Positions 22,319 to 33,525 of a stretch of DNA of 64,000 nucleotides are shown in pieces. Below the pieces are notes generated by a model. That model was not told where the DNA came from and searched no databases. It saw nothing but the letters and a program-made list of their open reading frames with translations. The translations under genes were made by a program, and so were the position numbers. The stretch covers positions 1-64,000 of the forward strand of contig NZ_WIXJ01000007.1 of NCBI RefSeq assembly GCF_009617575.1. Reading direction: 5' to 3'. Every line of letters begins with the position of its first letter. Positions within the stretch are counted from its first letter, which is position 1. The stretch is from Rhodocyclus gracilis (GTDB taxonomy: Bacteria > Pseudomonadota > Gammaproteobacteria > Burkholderiales > Rhodocyclaceae).

Positions 22319-22750
22319 TCACTCTGCGCGGGGTTCGGCGGGGGTCGGCGTCAGAGACGCCGGGAGATGGAAAGCTGGATCGGTGGCCGCCAATTCGTTC
22401 AGCGCCGTTGCCAGCAGCGCAAACTGAGACAGTGTGTGCGCCGTCAACGAGATCACCTTGGCGCGCGTGTCGTCGGGGCTGGGGGTGACATCGATCCAGC
22501 CCTTCTCACGCAGACGCTGCAAGCGGCGATAGACCGTCGCGGACGAGCCAGCCGCGCGCAGCGCCATCGCCGTCGTTACCGACAGGCGGGTTTCCAGATG
22601 CTCGGCCACCCCCACGAATTCGAGCAGGCGCTGATCAACGGCATCCAACTCGGCGAGCGCGCTTTGCTGGCGAAGGATCTGGCTAATGCTGAGCAAACGG
22701 AAATACGCATCAAGCGTATGACAGTCACTATTCGGCGAGTCATTACTCAT
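22319..22750 (-). CDS. MarR-family winged-helix regulator
   Basis: A 143-aa regulator with a winged helix: RLSVTTAMALRAAGSSATVYRRL (recognition region, about residues 54-76), LREKGWIDVTPSPDDTRAKV (wing). This pattern is MarR-like. It is transcribed away from the long AT-rich intergenic stretch before the phytochrome-like kinase; an inverted repeat at 22992-23009 could be a binding site. Confidence 0.75.
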   Translation of the reverse strand: MSNDSPNSDCHTLDAYFRLLSISQILRQQSALAELDAVDQRLLEFVGVAEHLETRLSVTTAMALRAAGSSATVYRRLQRLREKGWIDVTPSPDDTRAKVISLTAHTLSQFALLATALNELAATDPAFHLPASLTPTPAEPRAE

Positions 22751-23573
22751 ATATCACTAAAGCCATAGCAAAACGAAGACCGCGCGAGAAGGAAAATTCT
22801 CTTGGAATATCCCGTTTTCCACCCTGAACGTGCTCGACCAGGCGCTCACATACTTGTCATTTTGATGAAATAAACTTCATTCCTGACAAACAGTTACATC
22901 AACACGCCGCGCTACAAAACCCGGCTAAAAACCACACTTGCGTATGACCGCGATTGTAGGAGCAAATGCCAACAAAAGCGTAAAAAATTGTCTATTACTT
23001 TAGTAATAGCGTTCCGCCACCGCAACCGGTTCCGCGCGCCGACTCTCCCCATCCATGCGCCGCCCGAAGAGCACCTCGCAGAGCTATCGCCACACCATCG
23101 CCGCAGCGACGCCGCCAACGTCATCAACGCCTGCCGACGCTTGATAATCATCATTTTGACGAGCAATATCGCAACTCCCATCCGTCACCCACCGCGCCCG
23201 CCGCCCCACTCTCGGCGATCCCCACGATGCCGCGTTCCACGCAACACCGCTGCCCGTCGTCCGGTTCCGGTCACTGGATTTCGCCGCCGTTTCAGACTGA
23301 ACCGTTTCCGTCGTGATTTCTGATCAGGCCCGCCACGCGATAAGCCCCCGCCGGAGGCGCCCGCCCCGTACCGATCAAGCCTCTGGCATGCGCAATGTCT
23401 TGACGCTCTGCGCGGCGGGACGGATGATCGCCGCTCCTCGGCAATTGTGTTTTCTGCCACCGATCCTTGAGTTGTCCTCGTGCGCCCCGATCATCGTCAA
23501 CCGCCGCTTTCCGGACCCGCGCTGGCGTCCAGCCAATGAAGGAAAACGGGGCGTCCGAACCACCAGCCTGCCC
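22751..23573. other. Long intergenic region with inverted repeat
   Basis: About 820 bases before the kinase start. The left part (22760-23000) is AT-rich and promoter-like. CTATTACT-TT-AGTAATAG at 22992-23009 is an 8-bp inverted repeat of a size bound by MarR or TetR dimers. The right part (23040-23573) is GC-rich with open frames but no ribosome binding site, and could encode an N-terminal extension of the kinase; I see no family feature in it. Confidence 0.4.
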
Positions 23574-26500
23574 ATGCCATCCCCTGCTGCTCACGCCTCT
23601 TCGCGCCCGCCCACCGAGGCCGCCCCCCCGCCCAGCGCTGCTCCCGGCGCAAGCGCAGAGACGCGTGGCATCTACACGATCCAGCCGCACGGCGCACTGA
23701 TCGCATTCGACAGTGCGGGCATCATCCGCATGGTCAGCGCCAATCTTGCAGAGCTCTTTGGCATCGACGCCGAGGCAGTCATCGGAGAAGACGGCAGCAC
23801 CGTCTTCGGGCAGGCGTGGGAAACCCTGCAGGAATCTCTCCAGCTCGCCGATCAGGCGCAGAGCGCGCGTACCTTCTCCGCCTCCATTCAGGGGCGTGAC
23901 TGTCATGTCATGCATCACCGCGCCGATGGCCTTGTCGTCGCCGAACTGCTGCCGGCCACGGACGATGACGACAAGGCCTTCGCCCGCCTGCATCTCGCCC
24001 TGCGCGACGCGCTGCAGCATTTCGACAAAGACGAAGAGATCGACGAATACAGCCGCTTCGTCGCCCACGAGGTGCGCCGCATCACGCACTTCGACCGGGT
24101 CGTCATCGGTCGCTACAACAGCCACGGCGACTACGAAATCATTGCCGAAAGCCGCAATGACGCGCTCCCCTCGCTCGACGGCTTCCGCTTCCCGTCCTCC
24201 GATCTGGCGGCGCACGACCGCGAGTACCTCGAAAACAACCCGATCCGCGTACTCGACGACTGCGACGCGGAAGACGTACCGCTGATCCCTGCCGACAACC
24301 CGCTGACCGGCCGCCCTCTCGACCTCTGCCGCGCCGCACTGCGCGGCCGCACGCCACGCTACGTCACGGCCATGCGCCAGATGGGCGCACGCACCTCGCT
24401 CGCCCTCTCGCTGAAAAAGGGCCCGCGCCTGTGGGGCGTCATCGTCTGCCACAGCGTCACGCAGCGCAGCGTCGCCGTGCCGATGCGCGAACTCGCTGCC
24501 TTCATCGGCAAAACCATCTCCTTCAAGCTCACCAACATCGAGCACCTGCGCACCAAGCGCTACATGGAACGCGTGCGCGAGGCCCTGCTCTCGCTCTCGC
24601 AGCACATCCGTGACACCGGCGACATCGACCACTCCCTGCGCGCCATCGCTGACGTCTACCTGCGCCTGATCGGCGCCAGCGGCGGCGTCATCAGTTTCGG
24701 CGATCACACCTACACCCTCGGTCTGACGCCGAATGCCACGCAACTCGCGCAACTCACCGAGTGGCTGAAGACCCACCACGCCAACGAACTCGTCTTCCGC
24801 ACCGACAGCCTCGGCGAACTCTTCCCGCCGGCGCTGGCCTTTGCCGAAATCGGCTCCGGCCTCCTGGCGGTGGCGCTCGACCGCAACTTCGACGCGCGTA
24901 TTCTCTGGTTCCGCGCCGAACACGTCCGCACCGTCACCTGGTCCGGCAATCCGCAGGACGTCCTCACCGACACCAATACGGTCAGCGCGCCGCACTACGC
25001 CGTCTGGACGCGAACCGAGCGCGGCCGCTCGCTCCCCTGGCGGGCGATTGAAGTCGACGCGATGAAAATCCTCTCGCTGTCGGTCTTGCAGATGCTGATG
25101 CAGCAGGTGCTGCGCGCCAAGGAAGCCGCCGACCTCGCCAACCGCGCGAAAAGCGACTTCCTCGCCAACATGAGCCACGAAGTGCGCACGCCGATGAACG
25201 CCATCATCGGCCTGACCCACCTCTGCCTGCAGACGCCCGAACTCAGCCCGCGCCAGTCCGACTATCTCAGCAAGTCGATGAACGCCGCGCAATCACTGCT
25301 GCGCATCCTCAACGACATCCTCGACTTCTCGAAAATCGAGGCGAACAAGATGGAAATGGAGGAAGCGCGCTTCAATCTCGACGAGACGCTCGAACACGTC
25401 GGCACGATCGCTGCCATCGACGCACGGCAGAAAGGCCTTGAACTCGTCATCGAAGCGGCGACCGACCTGCCTGAAGAAGTCATCGGTGACGCCCTGCGTC
25501 TGCAACAATCGCTGATCAACCTCGCCAGCAACGCCATCAAATTCACCGAACGCGGAGAAGTCCGCATCTCCGCCGAAGTCATCGAACGCGACGAAGCGCG
25601 CACCCGCCTGCGCTTTGCCGTCAGCGATACCGGCATCGGCATGGCGCCGGCTCAGATCGAGCGCATGTTCGAGGCGTTTACGCAGGCCGACAGCTCGACC
25701 TCCCGCCGCTACGGAGGCACCGGCCTCGGCCTGTCGATCACCCGCCGCCTGATCGGCATGATGGGCGGTGAAATTTCCGTGCAAAGCGCGCCCGGCGAAG
25801 GCACCAGCTTTTCGTTCGCCCTCGACTTCCGCCGCGCAGAAAAAGCGCCCATGCGCATTCCGGCGCACATCAAAGGCCTGCGCGCTGTCGTGCTCGATCC
25901 CCACACGCCCACCCGCCGGATGCTCGTCGCCCAGCTACGCGCCTTCGGCATGAGCGCACACGAAGCCGACGAGCAGACCGACCTTGCGCAACTGGCCGAC
26001 CGCACGCATACCGACATCGTCGTCATCGATGCGCAGATGCGCCGGCAATGCGATGCCATCGCCCAGTACACCTCGACGCTGCCGCGCCGGCCGGCGATCC
26101 TGCTCACCTCATCGATCGCCGAAGAAGCCATCGGCTCCGATTTCAAGCTGCAATCCGACGCCTTCCTGCACAAACCCTTCACCCGCAAGCGTTTGCTGCA
26201 AGCCCTGCAACGCGCGCTCAGCGCCACACCGCAGCCGGTGGCGCCGAGCCGGCCGGCAATCAGCGCGCGCTTTCCCGGCGCGACGATCCTCGTCGCCGAA
26301 GACGACGAACTCAACCAGCAGGTCATCCGGCAATTGCTCGAAGCGATGGACGTCGTCGTGCACATCGCCCGCGACGGCGAAGCGGCAATTGCCCAACTGC
26401 TCAGCGCCGACTTCCACTGCGACGCGCTCCTGCTCGACATCCAGATGCCGCATCTCGACGGCTACGGCACCGCCCAGCGCATTCGCCGTCACCCGTCGTT

Positions 26501-27326
26501 GCAACGACTGCCGATCATCGCCCTGACCGCGAATGCGCTCGGCGAAGACCGCACCCGCTGCATCGCCGCCGGCATGAACGACCATCTGTCGAAGCCAATC
26601 GATCCGACGGCGCTCGCCACGACGCTGGCACGCTGGCTGCGGCCCCCGTCCCGCCACGGCGCCAGCGCCGCGGAACGCGCGCGGCAACGGCAAGCGCTGC
26701 CGGAAATTCCCGGTCTTGACGTCGAAGACGGCCTCAGCCGCACCGGCGGCGATGTCGCCGCCTACCTGCGCATCCTGCGTAAATTCGCCTTCCATCGTCG
26801 CGACATCGGCCACCAGTTGCGGGAACGCGTGCTCGCGCACGATCGCGAAGGCGCCGAACGCCTGACGCACGCGCTGCGTGGCGTCGCCGGCTCGCTCGGC
26901 GCCGAGGCATTGCAAAGCGCCACGCAAGACCTCGAAACCGCCCTGCGCGCCCACGCCCCCGACAGCGAACTGCCGCCGCTGCTTGATCGCCTTGAAGAAG
27001 CGCTTGGCGAAGTCATCCGCGCCATCGACGCGCTGCCGACCAGCCAGCCCATCCTGCCGGCGACCCCGTCCCTCGCCCCGGAACGGGCGACGACGCCTGC
27101 GGCGCCCCCCGAGGACGGCATTGACGCCCTCTTCGCCACCGCCTGCGGGCAATTCGAGCGACTCGACTGCGCCGTCGAGGAAACCCTCGCCGAACTCGCC
27201 AAAAAAATGCCCGGCAACGGCGCGCTCGCCGACATCTGCCGCCTGACCGCCGTCTATGATTACGAAGCGGCACTCGCCGCGCTGCTGGCGCTGATGTCCA
27301 GCCGCCCCCTTCGAGAACCTGCATGA
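23574..27326 (+). CDS. Phytochrome-like hybrid histidine kinase
   Basis: A 1250-aa sensor with PAS (QPHGAL at about 37-42), GAF ([22 protein letters not shown]) and PHY-like parts. A HisKA domain follows with phospho-acceptor His535 ([10 protein letters not shown]), then a HATPase domain, a degenerate receiver, a complete receiver ([25 protein letters not shown]) and an HPt domain ([14 protein letters not shown]). No Cys precedes the PAS motif, the GAF His of the canonical P-x-H motif is Tyr ([10 protein letters not shown]), and the usual CHH reads CHS. Canonical biliverdin attachment is therefore unlikely. The start at 23574 is tentative; the frame stays open upstream to 23313. The stop overlaps the next gene. 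Confidence 0.85.
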   Translation: MPSPAAHASSRPPTEAAPPPSAAPGASAETRGIYTIQPHGALIAFDSAGIIRMVSANLAELFGIDAEAVIGEDGSTVFGQAWETLQESLQLADQAQSARTFSASIQGRDCHVMHHRADGLVVAELLPATDDDDKAFARLHLALRDALQHFDKDEEIDEYSRFVAHEVRRITHFDRVVIGRYNSHGDYEIIAESRNDALPSLDGFRFPSSDLAAHDREYLENNPIRVLDDCDAEDVPLIPADNPLTGRPLDLCRAALRGRTPRYVTAMRQMGARTSLALSLKKGPRLWGVIVCHSVTQRSVAVPMRELAAFIGKTISFKLTNIEHLRTKRYMERVREALLSLSQHIRDTGDIDHSLRAIADVYLRLIGASGGVISFGDHTYTLGLTPNATQLAQLTEWLKTHHANELVFRTDSLGELFPPALAFAEIGSGLLAVALDRNFDARILWFRAEHVRTVTWSGNPQDVLTDTNTVSAPHYAVWTRTERGRSLPWRAIEVDAMKILSLSVLQMLMQQVLRAKEAADLANRAKSDFLANMSHEVRTPMNAIIGLTHLCLQTPELSPRQSDYLSKSMNAAQSLLRILNDILDFSKIEANKMEMEEARFNLDETLEHVGTIAAIDARQKGLELVIEAATDLPEEVIGDALRLQQSLINLASNAIKFTERGEVRISAEVIERDEARTRLRFAVSDTGIGMAPAQIERMFEAFTQADSSTSRRYGGTGLGLSITRRLIGMMGGEISVQSAPGEGTSFSFALDFRRAEKAPMRIPAHIKGLRAVVLDPHTPTRRMLVAQLRAFGMSAHEADEQTDLAQLADRTHTDIVVIDAQMRRQCDAIAQYTSTLPRRPAILLTSSIAEEAIGSDFKLQSDAFLHKPFTRKRLLQALQRALSATPQPVAPSRPAISARFPGATILVAEDDELNQQVIRQLLEAMDVVVHIARDGEAAIAQLLSADFHCDALLLDIQMPHLDGYGTAQRIRRHPSLQRLPIIALTANALGEDRTRCIAAGMNDHLSKPIDPTALATTLARWLRPPSRHGASAAERARQRQALPEIPGLDVEDGLSRTGGDVAAYLRILRKFAFHRRDIGHQLRERVLAHDREGAERLTHALRGVAGSLGAEALQSATQDLETALRAHAPDSELPPLLDRLEEALGEVIRAIDALPTSQPILPATPSLAPERATTPAAPPEDGIDALFATACGQFERLDCAVEETLAELAKKMPGNGALADICRLTAVYDYEAALAALLALMSSRPLREPA

Positions 27327-28375
27327 ACGCCCCGATTCCCCGCGCCGAAATCCTGATCGTCGACGACGCACCCGAAATCATCGACATCCTGCGCCGTGTG
27401 CTGTCGCCGGAATACGCCATCCGCGTCGCCGGCAACGCCCGTCTGGCGCTGCGCGCGGCCTTCTCGGCCAGCCCGCCGTCGCTCATCCTGCTCGACGTGA
27501 CGATGCCAGAGATGGACGGTTACGAAGTCTGCCGAACGCTCAAGGCCGACGACGCGACGCGGGCGATCCCGGTCATCTTCATCACCGCGCGCGCCTCGAC
27601 CGACGACGAAGCCTATGGTTTTTCCATCGGCGCCGCCGACTACCTCGTCAAACCGATCAGCCCGCCGGTCGTGCTCGCCCGCGTGCGCACGCATCTGGCG
27701 CTCTATGCGCACCAGCGCGACCTCGAACAGCGCGTCGCCGAGCGCACGGCCGATCTCCTCGCGCGTACCCGCGAGCTCGAAGAAACCCGTCTCGAAGTCA
27801 TCCGCCGCCTCGGACGCGCCGGAGAATTTCGCGACAACGAAACGGGACTGCACCTCATCCGCCTCGGCCATTACGCGCGCCTGCTCGGGCTGGCGGTCGG
27901 CTTTTCCGACGCCGAGGCCGACCAGCTGATGCACGCCTCCGTGCTGCACGACATCGGCAAGATCGGCATACCTGACCGCATCCTGCTCAAGCCCGACCGC
28001 CTCACCAGCGAAGAATTCGACGTCATCAAGACGCACTGTCAGATCGGCGCCGAGATCATCGGTGAACACGCCGAGGGCCTGCTTGCCGTCGCCCGAACGA
28101 TTGCCCTGACGCACCACGAGAAATGGAATGGCAGCGGCTACCCCGCCGGACTGATCGGCGAGGACATCCCGCTCGTCGGCCGCATCACCGCCATCGCCGA
28201 CACCTTCGACGCGCTCACCTCGCGCCGCCCCTACAAGGCGCCCTGGCCGCTGAACGATGCGCTGTCCTGGATCGGCGAACGCGCCGGTCTGTGCTTCCAG
28301 CCGCAACTGGTCGAGCGCTTCCTCGCCATGCGCCCCGAAATCGAAGCCATCCGACACTCCTTCGAGGACCGATGA
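27323..28375 (+). CDS. Response regulator with HD-GYP phosphodiesterase
   Basis: A 350-aa regulator. The receiver domain (1-125) has the phospho-acceptor in [17 protein letters not shown] and the Lys in YLVKPI. The HD-GYP domain (about 165-345) has [12 protein letters not shown] and GSGYPAGL, so both the HD and GYP motifs are intact, predicting c-di-GMP hydrolysis. The ATG overlaps the kinase stop (ATGA), giving coupled translation and making it the likely phosphorylation target of that kinase, RpfC/RpfG-like in layout. Confidence 0.93.
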   Translation: MNAPIPRAEILIVDDAPEIIDILRRVLSPEYAIRVAGNARLALRAAFSASPPSLILLDVTMPEMDGYEVCRTLKADDATRAIPVIFITARASTDDEAYGFSIGAADYLVKPISPPVVLARVRTHLALYAHQRDLEQRVAERTADLLARTRELEETRLEVIRRLGRAGEFRDNETGLHLIRLGHYARLLGLAVGFSDAEADQLMHASVLHDIGKIGIPDRILLKPDRLTSEEFDVIKTHCQIGAEIIGEHAEGLLAVARTIALTHHEKWNGSGYPAGLIGEDIPLVGRITAIADTFDALTSRRPYKAPWPLNDALSWIGERAGLCFQPQLVERFLAMRPEIEAIRHSFEDR

Positions 28376-28432
28376 ACGTCGTCCGGCAGTACGCCCATCT
28401 CCCAGAGGAAGCGCCATTGCGCGACACCGCCC

Positions 28433-30334
28433 ATGAGTGACACCGCCCCGAGCAAGGCCACTGCCATCGCCGAACACCCGCCCGACGCCGCACAGGAAAT
28501 CGCCGCGCTGCGTGCCCAACTGGCCGACGCCGAGCGCCAGCGCGATGAACTGCAAGCGGCTCTAGAGGCGCAAGAAGCACTCGCGACGGCGCAAGCCTCG
28601 CATTGCGACCGCGTACCCTCCGGCTGCCTGAGCATCGACCGCAAGGGCCGCCTGCTGTTTGGCAACGCACGCGCCCTCACCCTGCTCGGCATCCGCTCCG
28701 GCAAAGTGCCGCAACGCACGCTCGGCAGCTTCTTCGCCGACGACGCCGCGCTGACGCTGACGCGCTTTCTGGCTCAGATGTTCACCGGCGCCAGCTCGCC
28801 GCAATGCGAACTCACCCTTCCCGGCAACCGCCGACGATCGCCGCGCGTGCTGCTCGCACAAGGCCACGCCGGCCCCAGCAGCAAGATTGCCCACCTCTCG
28901 CTGATCGACATCAGCGACGCCAAACGCCTGCAACAACGTGAGCGGCTGCGCAGCGACGCACTGGAACTGCTGGCCAACGGCTCATCCCTGAAACGCATCC
29001 TCGAAACCATCACGCTCGGCATCGAAGCCGGCGACATCGACGCGCGCGCCTGCGTCATGCTGCTCGACCCACGCGGCGAACACCTCTCCGTCGCCGCCGC
29101 ACCGCGCCTGCCAGCGGAATTCCTCGCCGCCATCGACGGCCTTGAAGTCGGTGTCGGGCAAGGCTGCTGCGGGACGGCGGCATTCACCGGCAAATGCGTC
29201 GTCGTCGAAAGCGTGCAGCAACACCCCTACTGCCGGCGCTGGCGCGAGGTAGCGGCCGCCGCCGGCATTGCCGCCAGCTGCGCGCAACCCATCACCGGCA
29301 GCAACGGCCAGATGCTGGGTGCCTTCGCCGTCTACCACGACACCGTCAGGCGCCCGTCCGCCGACGATCTCCTGCGCATGGAAGAAGCCGCGCAACTGAT
29401 CAGCATTGCCATCGAGCGGCATCGCGCCCGCGAGGCGCTGCGCGAAAGCGAAGAGCGCTGGAAATTCGCCGTCGAAGGCGCCGGCGACGGTATCTGGGAT
29501 TGGGACGCGCGCAGTGGCAACATCGTCGTCTCCTCGCGCTGGTACGAGATTTTCGGCCTGCCGGCCGGCAGTTTCACGAACGTCCTCGCCGAATGGCGGC
29601 GGCGCGTGCATCGTCAGGATCTTCGCCAGATCATGGCGACACTGCAGTCGTGCCTCGACGGACGCACCAACAGCCACGCCATCGAATACCGGCTGCGCGC
29701 CAACGACGGTTGCTGGCGCTGGGCGCTGGCGCGCGGATTGGTCGTCAGCCGCGACGAGAACGGGCGCCCCTTGCGCATGATCGGAACGCAAACCGACATC
29801 AGCCAGCGGCGCCGCATGGAAGAAGAACTGCGCGCACTGGCGACGACCGACGATCTCAGCGGCCTCGCCAACCGGCGCCGCTTCATGGAGCGGCTGGAAG
29901 AAGAACACGCGCGGCTGCAACGCGACGCGACGCTGGCGGCGGCCGTGCTGATGATCGATATCGACCACTTCAAGAAGGTCAATGACCGCTTTGGCCACGC
30001 CACCGGCGACGCCATGATCTGCCACTTCGCCGATCTGCTGCGCAGCCAGCTGCGCCGCCTCGATACGGCGGGCCGACTGGGCGGCGAAGAATTCGCTGTC
30101 CTCCTTTCCGGCGCCACTCTCGCCTCGGCGCACAGCTTCGCCAAGCGTCTGCGCCGGGTCGTCGAAGACGCGCCACTCGGCGTCAAGGGCGAAAAAGTGC
30201 CGCTCACCATCAGCATCGGCCTGACGGTACTCTCGGCGGAGCACACTCACCCCGAAAACGCGCTGGCGCGTGCCGATCAGGCGCTCTATCAGGCCAAGGC
30301 TGGCGGCCGCAACCGCGTCGTCATTGCCCCCTGA
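28433..30334 (+). CDS. Diguanylate cyclase with PAS-GAF-PAS sensors
   Basis: A 633-aa protein. A coiled N-terminus (about 1-55), a PAS-like domain (60-165) and a GAF domain (about 170-330, GCCGTAAFTGKCVVVE) come first. Then a PAS domain (335-460, GDGIWDWDARSGNIVVSSRW) and a C-terminal GGDEF domain (about 470-630) follow. The active site reads GGEEF, and an RRLD inhibitory site lies exactly five residues before it. It should make c-di-GMP with product inhibition. It sits 58 bases after the HD-GYP gene, so synthesis and breakdown are probably co-regulated. Confidence 0.92.
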   Translation: MSDTAPSKATAIAEHPPDAAQEIAALRAQLADAERQRDELQAALEAQEALATAQASHCDRVPSGCLSIDRKGRLLFGNARALTLLGIRSGKVPQRTLGSFFADDAALTLTRFLAQMFTGASSPQCELTLPGNRRRSPRVLLAQGHAGPSSKIAHLSLIDISDAKRLQQRERLRSDALELLANGSSLKRILETITLGIEAGDIDARACVMLLDPRGEHLSVAAAPRLPAEFLAAIDGLEVGVGQGCCGTAAFTGKCVVVESVQQHPYCRRWREVAAAAGIAASCAQPITGSNGQMLGAFAVYHDTVRRPSADDLLRMEEAAQLISIAIERHRAREALRESEERWKFAVEGAGDGIWDWDARSGNIVVSSRWYEIFGLPAGSFTNVLAEWRRRVHRQDLRQIMATLQSCLDGRTNSHAIEYRLRANDGCWRWALARGLVVSRDENGRPLRMIGTQTDISQRRRMEEELRALATTDDLSGLANRRRFMERLEEEHARLQRDATLAAAVLMIDIDHFKKVNDRFGHATGDAMICHFADLLRSQLRRLDTAGRLGGEEFAVLLSGATLASAHSFAKRLRRVVEDAPLGVKGEKVPLTISIGLTVLSAEHTHPENALARADQALYQAKAGGRNRVVIAP

Positions 30335-30475
30335 CACAGCGGCGATGACGCTCGCCTGCGCCTGGAGCCCCCTCGCTTGCGTGAGCGCCCCGCACGACTG
30401 CCAGACTCCGGCAGAGCAGCAGTGGGAGCGCCACGGACGACTGCGGCGGGGCTGGGCGGCGCGTTAGAATGAGGC

Positions 30476-33268
30476 ATGACTACGCCTACGACTACCACCA
30501 CGACTGCGACGGCACCTGAGGGCGCCGCCTCCCCGCAAACCCCGCCCGCCGGCGCCCCGCTCATCCGACTGTGCGACTACGCGCCGCCCGCGTTTCTTGT
30601 TGACCGCGTCGATCTGGAGATCGACTTCGCGGAGCAGGGCGCCATCGTCAGCGCAACGCTCGCCCTGCACCGCAATCCGCAGAGCAGCGACACCAGCGCG
30701 CCGCTCCTGCTCGACGGTGCCGAACTGGAGACGCTGTCGCTGGCGCTCGACGGCGTTGAGCTGCCGCCCGCGCGCCATCGCCTGACGGCGGACTCGCTGA
30801 CGATCACGGACCTCCCCGATGCCTGCACGCTGACGACGCGGGTGCGCATCCAGCCCGACAGCAACACCCATCTCTCCGGCCTCTACCGCTCGGCCGACGG
30901 CTATTTCACGCAGTGCGAAGCGCAGGGCTTCCGCCGCATCACCTGGTTCCCCGACCGCCCCGACGTGATGTCGCGCTTTACCGTGACGCTGCACGCCGAG
31001 CGCGAACGCCTGCCGGTCCTGCTCGCCAACGGCAACCCGGTCGCTGCGGGCGACGACGGCAACGGCCGCCACTGGGCGCGCTGGGAAGACCCGTTCCCCA
31101 AACCCTGCTACCTGTTCGCCGTCGTCGCGGCGAAGCTTGACGTGCTGCGCGACGAATTCACCACCGGCTCCGGCCGCCGCGTGCAACTGGCGATCTACGT
31201 CGAACCCGGCAAGCTCGACCAGTGCGCTCACGCCATGGCCGCGCTGAAGCAGGCGATGCGCTGGGACGAGGAACGCTTCGGCCTCGAATGCGACCTCGAC
31301 CACTACATGATCGTTGCCGTCGGCGACTTCAACATGGGCGCGATGGAGAACAAGGGGCTCAACATCTTCAACACGAAGTACGTGCTCGCCCGCCCCGACC
31401 TCGCCACCGACCACGACTACGAAGGCATCGACCGCGTCGTCGCGCACGAGTATTTCCACAACTGGACCGGCAACCGCGTCACCTGCCGCGACTGGTTCCA
31501 GCTGTCGCTGAAGGAAGGGCTCACCGTCTTCCGCGACCAGGAGTTCGGCGCCGACGTGCACCAGCGCTCGGTGGCGCGCATCCGCGAAGTGCGCACGCTG
31601 CGCGCCGCGCAGTTTCCCGAGGACGCCGGGCCGATGCGCCATCCGGTGCGCCCGTCGGCTTACGTCGAGATCAACAACTTCTATACGGCGACGGTGTATG
31701 AAAAGGGCGCCGAAGTCGTACGCATGATCCATACGCTGCTCGGCGAGGACGCCTTCCTCGCCGGCATGGATCTCTACTTCGCGCGCCACGACGGGCAGGC
31801 CGTCACCTGCGAGGATTTCGTCTCGGCGATGGCCGACGCGTCGAACGTCGACCTCGCGCAGTTCATGCGCTGGTACGAGCGTGCCGGCACGCCGCGGCTG
31901 GTCGCGCGCGGCCGGCACGACCCGGCAACGCAACGCTACACGCTGACGCTGACGCAACTGCCGCCGGCACCGGTGGCCGGTGAAGCCGAGAGCAGCACCG
32001 ATGCCGCGACAGACGCCCCGACGCCGCTGCACATCCCGGTGACGCTCGGACTGCTCGGCGCCGACGGCGCCGATCTGCCGCTGCGCCTCGCCGGCGAAGA
32101 CGCCGGCGCAAGCGCGCCGACGACGCGTACGCTGTCGCTCACCGCGTCGACGCAGGAGTTTGTCTTCGAGGGCATCGCCGCGGCACCGGTGCCTTCGCTG
32201 CTGCGCAATTTTTCCGCGCCGGTGCGGCTTGACCTGCCGGCCAGCGACGACGAACTGGCGCTACGCATGGCGCACGACAGCGACGCCTTCAACCGCTGGG
32301 AAGCCGGCCAGCAGCTCGCCAGCCGGCTGATTCTCGGCGCTGCGGCACGTCTGTCAGCGCTGCCCGCCAACGCCGATGAGTCGGTGGCAGCCCGAGAAGT
32401 CGCCGCGAACGAGTGGCCCGAAAGCTTCGCCAACGCCGCCGCGCGCATTCTCGACGCGGTGATCGACGGCCACAGCGCCGACCCGGCGTTTGCCGCCGAA
32501 GCGCTGGCGCTGCCCTCGGAGGCAACGCTGGCCGAAGAAATGACCGTGGTCGATCCCGACGCGCTGTTCGCCGCGCGCATGGGACTGCGCCGCTTCCTCG
32601 GCACGCGCCTCAGTGAGCGCCTGCAAACGCTGTACGATGCGCTGGCGCCGAGCGGCTCCTATCTGCCGACTTCGGCCGACGCCGGCCGGCGCGCCTTGCG
32701 CCACCTGTGCCTCGACCTGATCGCCGCTGCTGACGCGGAAGCCGGCTGCGCGCTCGCCGCGCGCCAGTTCGCCGCCGCCGACAACATGAGCGACCAGTAC
32801 GCGGCGCTGGTGCTGCTCGCGCATCACGGCGGCGCCGCGGCCGAGCAGGCGCTCGCTGACTTCCACGCGCGCTGGCGGCACGAGGCGCTGGCGCTCGACA
32901 AGTGGCTGCTGGCGCAGGCGACCAGTCGTCGCCCGGACACGCTGGCGGTCGTCCGTCGTCTGCTCGCGCACGCCGACTTCGACCTGCGCAATCCGAACAA
33001 GGTGTATGCGCTACTGCGCGGCTTCGGCGCCAACCATGTGCGCTTCCACGCCGCCGACGGCGCCGGTTACCGCTTCCTCGCCGAACAGACGCTGGCGCTC
33101 GACGCGATCAACCCGCAGGTGGCAGCGCGGCTGGCGCGCTGTTTCGACCGCTGGCGGCGTTTCGACGCCGGCCGTCAGGCGCAGGCGCGCGCCGCGCTGG
33201 AACGCCTGGCCGCCCACGCCGGGCTGTCGCGCGACGTCGCCGAGATCGTCAGCCGCGCCCTCGGTTGA
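30476..33268 (+). CDS. pepN: Aminopeptidase N (M1 family)
   Basis: A cytosolic zinc metallopeptidase of 930 aa that removes N-terminal residues from peptides. The substrate-binding GAMEN motif is at 288-292, the zinc ligands are His324, His328 (HEYFH) and Glu347 (LKEGLT). The C-terminal half is the DUF3458 helical domain of bacterial PepN. It is about 60 residues longer than the E. coli enzyme. Part of this is an N-terminal Thr/Ala-rich stretch (1-25), part an Ala/Glu/Thr-rich insertion near 500-515. Monocistronic, with no obvious partner. Confidence 0.95.
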   Translation: MTTPTTTTTTATAPEGAASPQTPPAGAPLIRLCDYAPPAFLVDRVDLEIDFAEQGAIVSATLALHRNPQSSDTSAPLLLDGAELETLSLALDGVELPPARHRLTADSLTITDLPDACTLTTRVRIQPDSNTHLSGLYRSADGYFTQCEAQGFRRITWFPDRPDVMSRFTVTLHAERERLPVLLANGNPVAAGDDGNGRHWARWEDPFPKPCYLFAVVAAKLDVLRDEFTTGSGRRVQLAIYVEPGKLDQCAHAMAALKQAMRWDEERFGLECDLDHYMIVAVGDFNMGAMENKGLNIFNTKYVLARPDLATDHDYEGIDRVVAHEYFHNWTGNRVTCRDWFQLSLKEGLTVFRDQEFGADVHQRSVARIREVRTLRAAQFPEDAGPMRHPVRPSAYVEINNFYTATVYEKGAEVVRMIHTLLGEDAFLAGMDLYFARHDGQAVTCEDFVSAMADASNVDLAQFMRWYERAGTPRLVARGRHDPATQRYTLTLTQLPPAPVAGEAESSTDAATDAPTPLHIPVTLGLLGADGADLPLRLAGEDAGASAPTTRTLSLTASTQEFVFEGIAAAPVPSLLRNFSAPVRLDLPASDDELALRMAHDSDAFNRWEAGQQLASRLILGAAARLSALPANADESVAAREVAANEWPESFANAAARILDAVIDGHSADPAFAAEALALPSEATLAEEMTVVDPDALFAARMGLRRFLGTRLSERLQTLYDALAPSGSYLPTSADAGRRALRHLCLDLIAAADAEAGCALAARQFAAADNMSDQYAALVLLAHHGGAAAEQALADFHARWRHEALALDKWLLAQATSRRPDTLAVVRRLLAHADFDLRNPNKVYALLRGFGANHVRFHAADGAGYRFLAEQTLALDAINPQVAARLARCFDRWRRFDAGRQAQARAALERLAAHAGLSRDVAEIVSRALG

Positions 33269-33525
33269 AGAGAAGTCAAGAGAAGACTACGCGGGCCGCG
33301 GGCCCGCGCGGATTGCGAGGAACCGGTTGGCTTGGGCTTGGGGGCCGGCCGGCGTGAAGCCAGGCTGCGAGCGAGCTAAACCGGGTCGCGGTGCGTTGAA
33401 GCCGGCTGGCGGTCGGATTGGAACAGGCCGGACGGAAACCGGGTAGATCCTGGGAAGTTGGGTGAGACCCGATTGCGTCCGAGCAAAGCAAAAGCCAGAA
33501 AAGTTCTTCGCCCGCCTCCCGACGC

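Noticed and set aside
22988-23323. Open frame of 111 aa before the kinase
   Set aside because: Pro/Arg/His-rich product, no ribosome binding site, no family feature; left as intergenic.
23292-25292. Long open frame (666 aa) on the minus strand opposite the phytochrome-like kinase
   Set aside because: Biased composition and no domain pattern; the plus strand has clear PAS, GAF and kinase motifs. It is a GC-rich antisense frame.
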